The notes under the pieces: generated by a model
Databases searched by the model: none
The model's input: only the letters and a program-made list of their open reading frames with translations
Told to the model about the DNA's origin: nothing
Position numbers and translations under genes: made by a program
From: Cymodocea nodosa
Lineage: Eukaryota; Streptophyta; Magnoliopsida; Alismatales; Cymodoceaceae
Reading direction: 5' to 3'
DNA length: 64,000 bases
NCBI GenBank assembly: GCA_036874045.1
Contig: CM072342.1
Location: forward strand, 4,114,501-4,178,500
Shown: positions 27,601 through 39,600 of the stretch, one piece after another
Numbering within the stretch: position 1 is the first letter of the stretch
How the letters are laid out: the number at the start of each line of letters is the position of its first letter

Positions 27601-30600
27601 GTTAAGTTTGCTTATTCCAAAGGGAAACAATTTCTCTCACAATAGAAGTAAGTGTTAGACATGTTGAAAGAGACTAATCTTGAAAGATGCAAGTCAAATG
27701 TGATGTCATCCTATAAAGCAGAATCATTCCTTTCATGATGACACTTCTCCACCATTTGAAAACTCAAGAAGATATAAATGACTGGTGGGTAAACTTATAT
27801 ATTTAATTGTCACAAGAACAAATATCACCTTCATTATGAATCTTCTAAGTTAGTTCATGCATGTGCGAAGAATTTTTTACTAGTATAAGTGTTCTTAAAA
27901 TTTTAGCTTACTTGAAGAAGGCTCCTGTAAAAGACCTTTATAAAAAGCATGGTCACTTACAAGTAAAGGTCTACTCAGATGTTGGATATGCAAGAGACAA
28001 ACTTGACAAAAAATTCACCTTGAGCTATTATACTTATCTAAGAGGAACCTTATGACTAAACATAATAAGAAGCAAAATATTGTGTTATCAAAGTCAAATG
28101 CAAAGACAAAATATCGAGTTATGTCCCAAGCCACTTCTGAAATGATTTGGCTAAAGACATTACTTCATAAATTGGGTGTGGAAGTACACATTCTCATGCT
28201 TACACATTATGACAATCAAGCCGCTATCTATATTATTAGTAACCTTACATTCCATGAGAGAACTAAGTATATTGAAGTTAATTGTCACTTTATTAGAGAT
28301 AATGTGTTGAAAAGAGTCATATCTACTCCCACACACTTGGAAGATCAACTTATAGATGTCTTGACGAAAGACCTCAAAATTTGAAATTTTAATGTTTTAT
28401 GTAACGAGCTAGGCATGTTTAATATATATACTCTAACTTGAGAGGAAGTGTAAAATGTACTTAGGAATAGTGTACCCCTAGATCACTCACTTATGTTATA
28501 GTGGTCCAACATATATGTATTCATATAATTACCTATGTAAGTTAGGAAAATATATACAAGAAGTGAGAAGGGTTTTCCCACTCATGCCTCCAAAAAACTA
28601 GTTCTTTGCAAAGCTAGATGGATCACAAATATCACATGTTTCAAGAGGGGTGATATGCCTTTTCATTACTTGGGATGTCCCATTTTTTATGGTAGATGCA
28701 AAAGCAAATATTTTGATTACATCATCATTAAGATCCAAAACAAACTTGCCAAATGGAAAAAGAGCTTTTTGTCAATGGGAGGTCATCTAAGTCTTATTAA
28801 ACACATTCTTGCTAGTATTCCTATACATACCCTAAGTGTTTATGATATTCCTCAAGGAGTATTGGACAAATGCAAGAAATTGGTTGTTGATTTCCTTTAG
28901 GGAAGCTCTAAAAAGCACATAATTAGGTTCGGTGGTTCAAAATCACTAAATCTAAGGAGGAAAGGTAGTCTTGGTGTGAGAGACCTAAATGAGATTATGC
29001 AAGCTCTGCACATGAAACAGGTTTGGAGATATATTACTAATAGTAGCACATGCTCTAGAGCTATTTCTGAGCTCATCTCTAAGAATTTGGTTACTGGAAA
29101 CACTAGTATCAGATCCAGATGGTTTTAGTCTGCCTAGGAGAGCATTTTACAACATACTAAATGGATAGAGGGCGTGGACAGAATTAATATGAAAGGCATG
29201 GTGGTTAAACTATGGTAGATTAGTTGAGCATGTTCCCATACCTGAGGAATACAAATCATTGACTATTAAGATGATTAAAACCAACAGAGAGATTCTGGAG
29301 GACCTTCTTCTTCCTAATAACATCAAAAAAGAAATCATCAAAGGGATTCAGTATCTAATTTGGAAGACCAGTTTCACTGGATTTATTCAAAAAACAATAT
29401 GCTGGAAGTGAAAACAACATGACACCTTACACGATCTAAGGTGCAGTCTCAACCCATCTTTGCAGGCATCTGGACAAAGTTTCTCTCCTCTGAAGTATCC
29501 TTTTTCTTGTGGAGATCATTCTCTAATGTGCTGCCTACTGATGACAATCTCCAGAAGAGAGGATTCTTCCTCACCTCTTGCTACATCTGTTGTAAAATAC
29601 AAAGACACCAAGACTCTATTGACCATTTCTGGTTTAGTGGTGAGTGGGCTATTCAAGGCTGGAAATGGTGCAATGACATACTCAACTCAAATATAAACTC
29701 ACATTCAGACTGGAAATCTTTCCTGTCAAACTCAATTCAAGTGAAGGCAAAACACCCTAATGGCAAGATCAAGAAATTCTTCTCGGCAATGATGCTCTAG
29801 CATTTTTAAAAGAGTCGTTGTAACATTAAATATGGGGATCTGAAGGAGACATTTAAGGATATCCAATGAAGGGTTTGTAGGGACTTACAAGTCTTCATTC
29901 AGGCTCAGAATTTCAACCCCCAAGACTTCAGTATAGATAGGAGGATAAAATGGGACAGACCTGAACAGAGCAGGTTCAAACTAAATACTGATGGAGCTGT
30001 TGATAGTCTACATGCTTCAAGAGGTGGAGTCCTTAGAGATGGCAGTGGCAAGTTGATTTTGACATTCAGCTGTTATTTTGGCTCAATTGATAGCATGTTG
30101 GTGGAGCTTAATGCCCTGTTTCAGGGTCACCTCATGTGTATTACGAAATGATATGAGGAAGTGGAAACTGACTCTCAACTACTTCATAATGTCACTCAAG
30201 ACGGTCTTTGCCTAACCACCATCAATAGAGTTATTTGGCTGAATCTTGTTCCTCTCATAAGTCAAGTCCAAAGCTTTTGTCATGTTCTTAGAGAGTGCAA
30301 CTATGTTGCTAACATGCTTGCAAAGCTAGGCCTCTATCACAAGAGCTATTCAGAATTTACAGATGAGCTCCAACCACCTAGAACCATTACAAATCAGTTG
30401 TATATGGAGCCTGTGGGTTATTGTAATCTCGGAAGATCCTAGAACCTTTTTATTTTGGGATTGTACTTTTCTATTTCTATTATGTAATCCTGTCTGTTTA
30501 GTTGGACCCCCACTCCTTATATAGACTGGGGAGGATATATAAAAAATAAATAAATAACAAACAAGTGCTTCCAAGAGTCACACCACACTCTGCTTGTCGA

Positions 30601-33600
30601 GACCCAAGATGTTTTTCAACTTCTTCCCCACTCTCCTCTCTATTTGCCATCTCAAAGTCATAATGCATGTCTTGCCACTTAGATATTGGGCTGAATGGAT
30701 CACCAAACTTCTGATTCATTACTTGTCTTTGAGCAAAATACCAATTACAATAGCCAATCACCTTGAATGAATTCAACATCCATTCTTATGGAAAGGCAGA
30801 TGAAAAACTTCTTCTGTATTACAACTTGTGGTGTGGAATATGATCTACCAGCCTAAATGTGAAAATCGATTTGAGGTACAAAAACTCCACTCTATAAATT
30901 TGTGACATTTATAGTGAATTGAATTTGGCAATCCCATGAGGTGAGGGAACACTCTTACCTGTGGAGAGGAAGAAGTGGTCTGCGGTTGGTATCGAAGGGA
31001 GGTTTGGTTGCTAGTAGGCAAAAGTGTCTATGGAAATATATTTTAGAAGTTGATGAGGCAGTAAGTTATGGGTTAAGACTTTTTGTATGCAATAGGTATA
31101 GATTAGCTTTTGGGGTGAATAAGTGAGTGGTCTACTCCCTACTGGCTATTGAAATCCCAGAATTATTCTCCATTGTATCCTCTACCAATATGAATGTAGT
31201 TGAATGATTTGAGAAGTTTGCAATAACGATGGTTTGGGACGTTCATTTTCAAAGAAATTTGATCAATTCAGAATCCTCTGACCTAGTTAAACTTCTTTTT
31301 CTCTTTAGACTCATTGATCTCTCATTTCTATTGGTAATCCTTAAGTTGTGTCTATGGAGTAGCAACAAAGAGCAAAAAGTCCCCCTATTTGGTGTTGACT
31401 TATGGTGGCATCAAATGCAATGAGCTCAAGCACATTTGGAATAGCTGGATCCTTACAAAGTCTAATTTTTCACATCGCAGCTTTGGCATGATGGCACTCC
31501 TACAAAGAACCTGTTGCAAAGGAGGGACATCCTATTGGCAAGTATATGCAGATTCTATTACATCAACAAAGAATCTTTAGCACATTCTTTTTGTAACCTT
31601 CAATGACAAGATGGTGGCACTCTTGGTTGGGATTGTATGTCCAATGTGAACTAGTTGTAATTTCCTTGCAGAGAATATGACCAGTTAAAGGCGTGCCACT
31701 TTACTGTTTGGTGAAAGCAATGGCTGGAGAGAAATAATAGAATCTTCTGAGATTTAGATCATGATGATAACCATTTTTAGGTCATAGAAACAGGTTATGT
31801 AGTGGACTGAACAAGACCCTAGTGTGTTCAAGCAATTATGTCAGATGTGAAGGTCTTCACATGGCTTCAGATGCAACTGAACTTATGAAGGAAATTCTTT
31901 AGGGGTTTCTTTAGGGCGTTAATCACTTTTTTCCTGGTTGTTTTTATCTTTTTCCTCTCTTTTACTGGTTTTGTTCTCGAAACCCATTTATTTGTTTCCA
32001 ACTTGTTTTCAGCTCACCTACAGCTTGTGTAGACCTTCTTGTTCACATTGTTAATGTATCCTCTTTTCACATTCAAAAAATTGGTCCATTCAGTATCACT
32101 GCAAACAATGGAACATCTACAACATAAGGTCCCTTTGACACAATTAATACTAGAATTATTAATACTACAATTTGTTTATTGGCCAAATGATTGGATGGTA
32201 ATCCAGTAGAATTATTAACACTGGTGAAAAAAATCAATGTATTTATTTAGATGAAACAAAAGCCGAGTATCTGAAATCCAAACTAAAGACAGAGAGAAGA
32301 AACAAACTATTGACCTGTTCATCTTGGTACCATTCTTATTCAAAAGTGGCACCAAGGAATTCTTGAGAGAAAAATGCCAACGCAATGGAACAGGGCGTTT
32401 TCTGGCAGTCACAACCTCCGTTGTGCCATGGATCTAAAAAGATAAAATAATAAGAAGCTAGTGAGGCTTAACAGAAAACATATGTACCTAGCCAGATTGT
32501 TTATTATAGAACTATAAAACATTGAGAAAGTTGATACCATACTTTGTCTCCATATTTCAATTTTTTATCAGGCAATTGGACTGCAATTCATGTATCGTAT
32601 TATGATTAGAACTTCCTGAGCATTCTATTACTACACTGCACAAGAGAGTGGGATCTTTCCTAAAAATAGTGTACATAGCTTTCATCTTTTTCCATGATAC
32701 CAAAGTCATGATCAAAACCCAATATTGGACTTCCCAAGCGTGGTTCCAAGTCCCAACAACAGCAGTTAGCCACAAATGATTTCCAATCCAAACCAAGGTA
32801 TAAAATATCAATATTGTCTCAAACATTAGTCCCAATAAGGAAAAAGGAGACACGTCCAGTGAAGACTGTGAAAAAGAGCAGGCATAAACTTGAACAAAAG
32901 ACCCTGAATTTCAACTTGAACCTCTTGGATAAGATAATGTAAGGCATAACACATAAAATCAATTAAGTTAAATTTCTACCAACTTTGTATTATTAAAATT
33001 TAGCATAAAGTCAATATTGGTGTTAGTACGCATGGAAAATGTCTTAAGAATAATTATATGCATTCAAAAAATTATTATTATATTAATTTCTACTAGCCTC
33101 ATATGTGAATGTTCAGTACCACATTGAATACTTGCTTCTCTAAGTGGTATCCATATTATTGACTGAGGAGTGAGGAATTACCAAAAAATTTCTTCACATA
33201 TCTATTATTCATCTTGCGACACAAAATTACCCAATGCATATATTGGTATTATATACTGTGAAAATGGGAAACGAATCTGATGTGTGGGAATGCACAATCA
33301 GAAGTGATTGTTCTTATAGGAGGATGTAATGGGTAATGCTGTTAAGGGGAGTTGAATTGTTGAAATGTTGTTCTATAGGATGTGCTTGGAAATTTTGGGG
33401 TGTAAATGCTGCATAATTGAACTAGAATCTCACACACATTATTGAGTTTGAACATGAGAAGATCTAATATTTAGAATTCCCATGTGAACCAAAAGATGTG
33501 TGATCACAAAGACCTGTGGGATCACATACACTCAATATATCAAAGGATTCCAAAACACTTCCACGATATGAATCTACCTACACTCAATATTTTCTGCTAT

Positions 33601-36600
33601 AATTGTATGGAAATGGTTATTATTGATATAATTAATTAACTCCATTACCTTCATCCCATGTGCCATATGCAAATACAATCTTGTGTCAAAGTGTTAAGTA
33701 ACCTATAAATTTATTTTAGTAACTCTCATTTGCATGGGCTCTTTATCTCTGCTACCATCATCATTATAATCACCATCAAGAATCATCATCATTTAATGGT
33801 CACGAAGAAACCAAATAGAAGTAGTTCTATATGCTTCCCCTAACTTTTTACAGACTTTTGACATGGTTTCCTATTTTTGTCAGGCCGAAGTTCAATGTCA
33901 AACACTATTAAGGCATGAAAAAAACATTAAGAACCTTAGTTGTAAGAACGTCAAACACTTCTCAAGTTCTAACTTCAACTTCCATTAATATTTTAAATCA
34001 AACAGACTCATGCAAGAAAATTTATGCAGTCCAACCTGATCAATCCAACCAGCAAGTTCATCTGGATTTGCCACTGTTGCTGAAAGACATAGAAGTTGAA
34101 CCTCCTTTGGGCAATAAATCACCTAAAAAATTGCAATTATTTAAAATGAGTTAAAGATTCATGGAAGAAAGCAGTTAAAGGTAAATATAGTAGCAGAAGA
34201 TGACGAATATTACAAATTACATACAATTTCTTCCCAAACCGTACCACGTGATATATCACTGAGATAGTGGACCTCATCAAGAACAATCGTATCAACTTGA
34301 AACAATTTGCTCCATGAAGAAACCACGCCAACACTAAAAGGAGGAGAGTCGATAAAATAGCAGTGAGGTGTACATGGGTCTAGTAACAATTAAGAGAAGC
34401 TGATTTATTCAATTAAGAAGGGAAATAATGAAACTCAAGGGAAAACATATGAACATCTATTTTTGTTGTAATCATGACCAAGGTTTCAAATACCGGTATT
34501 GTATTAAGGATCGGTCATCTGAAAAAGAAAAATACATCAAATATTATATAAGTGGAAACTCAATACGTTTGTCGAAATGGCCAAAAAATTCCAAATTTTA
34601 ACTAGAAATTCAGTGATAAGATAAAACAAGCTATAATAAGCATATAAAAATAATTAGATAAATTTTTTAGGAAATTATCGTGCATAAAATGTCAATTAGA
34701 TAGAGATATAATGGTCACATGCATGAGAAAAGTCTTAAATTATATATAAATAACTAAAAAAACTCATAATAATAAATGACTTAAAATTTAAGTTGCACTT
34801 CAATATATCTCAAGTTACATTTCAATAAAATCTAAGTTATAATTAAATATAATCCAAGTTATAATTTAATATATTTCAGGTTATATTTTAATAGAAACCA
34901 AATTATGTTTCAATATATATCAAGTTACATTTCAATAAAATCTAAGTTACAATTTAATATTTATCAGGTTACATTTCAATAGATTATGTATCAAATTACA
35001 ATTCACGCATGAAATACAAATTAATAAGATTATGCATGATATGAAAGAATTTTTATAATCTCTATAATTTTTTATTCCTATAATGTTGTTAATATCTTTT
35101 TGAAAAAATCTCACATGAATTAATTAAAAAATAGAAAATAAAGTTTGTGTGAATACAAGAAATAGGTAGAAAAGGAATGTTATTCATAAGAAAGTGTAAT
35201 TTTCATGTTTCTTTTCTCTTCCCTTCTCTTTTTTCCCTTTTTTTCTTTCTCCCCCTTTTTCTCTTTTTTTTCACATGTTTCACCATCTCTTCCCTTTCTC
35301 AAATTCAAGTGTTTCTGCTTTTTCTCTTTCTTATCCTTCTTTTTTTATTTCTTTTTTCACATGTATCAACCTCTCCTCTCCTTCTTATTCATTTGTCCTC
35401 TCCCCACTTGAAAACCATAATAAGTTACAATGGTGGTAGAAAAGAAAAGAGGCTTCGACAAAGAACCTTTCATTGGATCAACCAATCCTTTGTATGGATC
35501 AACTAAAATCCTAGATGACAAATTAATCAACTTTAAATGATATCAAATATATAGGTGATTTTCATATCACTCAACTACAAAAATAATCCAGATCAGCAAT
35601 AAATCACAGATCCAGATCGATTTTTGAAACCTTGATAATGACTAGGGTGTCCAATGTCATAATGGGATGTGATAACCAATATGGTGCTTGTGGACGAAAT
35701 TGTATTATCTTCTTTTGTTAAACTACAAATTGTGGTATTAACAAAGGTGAAGACTGAGCTAGAGAGGGATTTACTTATATTGCATGGGGATGCCAGTATA
35801 CAATGACAACATCACTAAATGATTGATTAACACATAAAGTGTCAATTCACTTGGTCTAATCTCTATCAATTCACTGTAATCAAAAAGTAGTAATTGTATC
35901 TTCATTTCAAGAGAGATGGACATGGTGTAGCCTTATTCAAATGTGTTGTGTTATCCTCTCTGCTAATGAGAAGATTAAATGGCTCCTATAGACTATCAGA
36001 TCTAACTTGCTTGTTCAAGTTCAAGAATTGTTATGGTCTAAAGTGATAGCACAAACTTTAAAGGAAAGGGGCCCAAGAAAGAGATTGTATACAAAACTAA
36101 AATGGCACAAAGAACATTTGAAAAACCAGACAAACGAAGCCAAAGTAGTTTCTTAAGAAAGAACTGCAAGAATGCATTAAATCTCCTGTTGAAACCCAAC
36201 AGAGTCAAGAATAAGGTCTAAACAAGAAAAATAAAGGAGGAATTGGATCTTCCTCATTCAACTCCTATGGAAAAGAAATGTGAGAATTGGACTAGAAAAT
36301 ATAGGTCACATGCTATGAAGCACCACAATTCAAAGATTCAAGTATGAAGCAATTTGGATACAGGAATTTGATAATTTTCTAAAATTTGGGTACTGCTACA
36401 CTTGGATATGATATTAAATTAATAAGATATTCAAAAATAAAATTTCAAATATTAAAATAGCATATTTTTATGACATAAAATAGACATTAAGTCATACAAG
36501 GCATGATACCATAACTTTTTTGAGCTGCAACTAGCAAATATATTAAAATCAAGAAAAAAGCCTACACAAATCATGGGAAAACTAAAACGAAAACAGAAAA

Positions 36601-39600
36601 ACAACTAGGCATCTTATATGAGACCCCCAAAAGGACAAGGAACGAGAAAAACAATTTAAGCAAAGGTATAAAGTAGGGTAGGTAGTTTTAATACACAGCA
36701 AAACAAGCATAAAATCAAAAGGTCTCAAGTGTTTACAGCCATGTCAAAACATCTACATCTACCATTGCACCTTAGCCCACCAAGACCTTATACAATCAAC
36801 CACGCACTTGATCACCTTTCAGTGAAGTGCATCTCATCATGGTAGACACCTCAAAACAACCTATCATTCTTTTCCAACCATTATCTCTGCCATATTTTTC
36901 TCAAATTTAGCCTTCCCCTCTCTTAATCACCCATCTCTACCAAAACTCTTGTGTACCAATGCCCTATGAGCATTTAGTCCCATCCATGAATGTCATTGTC
37001 TACTCATAGATGGGTAGGCAAATAGTAGATAACATATGCTCCTTATGTAAACCACAGAACATACAAATACTTGCCAAGGAAAAGCTTTTTTTTGAATTAA
37101 GCACTCCATTAGGATGCCCCTAACGTAATAAGAATAAAAACAAATGCTTCATACTTAAGTATCTTGATGTAAGGAAAAACTGTTAATTAGGCCATTTGCT
37201 TCTTCCTTGATGCACATTCAACCAAACACCTCAGCAACTAATAAGAATAGAAACAAAGACAAAGAATCTCCTTGACAAAGATCCTTACCACATTAAAAAT
37301 CATGAGTGGGACAACCATTGATCAAGACTGAAAAGAAAGCTAATTGATACAATGCCCAATTCAATCCTGCCATCTTGTATCAAATCCTATGCAGCACATC
37401 ACTTGCTCCAAACAACTCCAAGATACATTGTCATATGCCATTTCCATATCTGGCTTTCACACAAATCTTGCCTTCTTCTATTACCATCTAGCTTCCATGC
37501 ATTCATGTGCAACCAAAAATCCATCCAAAATGTGGCAACTCTTACAAAAGTAGTTTCATGATCATTAATAAGCTTTGAAAGAAACCAGTTTTAATCTTAC
37601 CACTAAACATTTAGTCACTATCTTTTAAACTTCATTAAAAACGTAAATCAACTTAACTCACCAATAGTTGTGGCACCTAACTTTTTTGAATGAGTGTAAT
37701 CAAAGTCTTAGTGGCACAGCCAATCTCCCCCTCCATTTCAATGAAAATCTGACATGAATAGCATTATGTCCTGCATAATCAAATCCTAATACCTTTAGAA
37801 GAATAGAATCAGAAAGCCAATGGGACCAAGCAACTTATCACCTATCATTGCAAAAATAGCTCACCTCAATTCCTCTTTTATGAATTTAGCCTCTAGAACT
37901 CTAACCTACTCATCAGTGATTCATTGGAAATTCAGGTTTTATGACTCCAAAAATGTTCAACTCTTCCTAGTCAGATGATGTCCATAAAAGCTCTCAATCT
38001 AACCATGGATATTGTCTTTATCAATGTGAATCTGGCTCAAAATGGTAACAGAACCCAAATTGATTGAGATGTCAATGACAAAGGCCAGCTTCTGAAAAAA
38101 TTTGGTATTCTTGTCATCAGCTTTCAGCCACAAAGTTCTTGACCTCTATCTCCAAGTGATTTATTCATTGCTAAGATAATCCTTCAAGATTTGTTTTAGA
38201 ATCTATCTTATTTCTCTCTTTGCATCTAACAAATCATCAGCCAACTCTTCTTTCTTGTCAGATTCTGTTATCAATCTGCTCAACATTGCTTGCACCTTAC
38301 AGTGGATCAGCTTAGAACAGATGATTTCTAGAAGTTTCAGTGAAAATCATGATTGCTTCATTAGAGTTTGGATTGAGCATTTGTTGCATACTGCATTTCT
38401 TTTAATATTTTTGCTATAATATATCCTCTCAATAAGCATGTCCATATTTATAGTATCATTGAAAGTTCTCATCTTTTTACCTTTTTAAATTTGATAACTA
38501 GGACAGATTAGAATTGTAAGGATTTAATAGTCTTTCCAGTTATTATTGACAGGTTAGATGACCATTAGCCCCATCTTATTTAGTTAAATGAAATAATAAT
38601 AACACATAATCAAGGAATGATGGTTGTTGGTTGGATATTTTATGGAAAATGTGGTTACAATGTCAGAAACACACCAACATACCCCAAAGAATGTCGAGCT
38701 TACCTATCCCTGTTATTCAATCCAAAGATCTTGCATTCTAAGAAAGAGTTCAGTCTCAGACTTAGAATATCGAAGAAAAGGACAACTATTGAAATGAGAA
38801 ATATACACAAAGTAGTACACAAATGCTATTCAGAATGGTGCATTTTTAGCTGCAGCAGGAAAATACTGAATTGCATAGAAATATTACAGTATTATGCAAC
38901 TGTCTGTCAAAACATTGCTTTTTAACAGTAAGACAATATTGAATCATGTAAACTATGTTTCAGCATGATCATGAACTCTAATATGACTTTAACTGTCTAG
39001 TTTAAGAAACCTACCTTTGATACAACATATTCCGCAGGATTTCAGTGGTCATGATTAATATTTGAGCATCTCTATTAACTGCAGAGTCCCCCGTAAGAAG
39101 ACCAACGAAACTTTCACCAAATGTATCACTAGAAGGAAACTAAGATAAGATTAGATAGAGATCATATTTATTAAAACATATAAAAGCCCAAGAAAGCAAG
39201 AACAGAGCCATGTAGCTGATTGTTTATAAACACCAAGCAAAACAAGAATAAACAAACTTCAGTATGACAAACAGGCCCTCTCAGTTCCAAGGAATTTGCC
39301 CAAATGGTGATAACCTGAAGATTAAAGGGAAAACTTCGGCATAAAAAGGGAAACATCTGTATTAGTGGATGTCGGCATGGGACTATTTGAAAGTCATGGT
39401 CCCACTAAACTAATTGGCCTGAAACATAATGGATTTTTTAACTATATGCTTTAGTTATGCCCAATTAAGGGCTTGTTCATAAGGAGCTGTAATTTCTGTT
39501 ACCATGGTGTCATAACCATCATTGCTATTTTATGAATAATAGCAGTTTAACAGAATATGTCACATTATGAATATTCATGTATCCACATCTCTCCTGATAT

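Larger units (their letters stand above)
25533..28582 (+). mobile_element. Copia LTR retrotransposon, internally shortened (fossil)
   Basis: LTRs of 134 bp at 25533-25666 and 28449-28582 differ at ~7 positions (about 5%). The primer-site-like TGGTACCAAAGC follows the left LTR. A 5-bp duplication CATGC flanks the element (25528-25532 and 28583-28587), and the host L1 reading resumes after it. The gag part (from ~26160) and the reverse transcriptase end plus RNase H (27470-28390) are recognisable; most of protease, integrase and early reverse transcriptase is absent. Broken; likely a few million years old. Confidence 0.9.
22000..30555 (+). mobile_element. L1-type LINE with RNase H, split by a Copia insertion
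   Basis: Two parts, 22000-25532 and 28583-30555, together ~5.5 kb. ORF1-like region near 22130-23280, endonuclease from ~23400, reverse transcriptase ([59 protein letters not shown]), continuation after the Copia ([20 protein letters not shown]), zinc-finger-like [15 protein letters not shown], an RNase H domain ([20 protein letters not shown] near 29970) and an A-rich tail aaaaataaataaataac. Frames are broken at several points. Antisense to ISE2 in intron 6. Confidence 0.85.
34479..35634. mobile_element. Non-autonomous hAT-like element, CAAGGTTTCAAA ends
   Basis: Ends CAAGGTTTCAAA and TTTGAAACCTTG are perfect 12-bp inverted repeats, flanked by 8-bp duplications ATCATGAC (34471-34478) and ATAATGAC (35635-35642), which differ at one base. 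Length 1156 bp with no transposase. It contains a 22-bp minisatellite (34790-35004) and a long T/C-rich tract (35200-35400). It sits in ISE2 intron 3, ~145 bp from the DEVH-box exon. Confidence 0.75.

Noticed and set aside
35177-35506. Phe/Leu/Ser-rich ORFs resembling membrane proteins
   Set aside because: Low-complexity T/C tract inside a hAT-like element; composition artefact.
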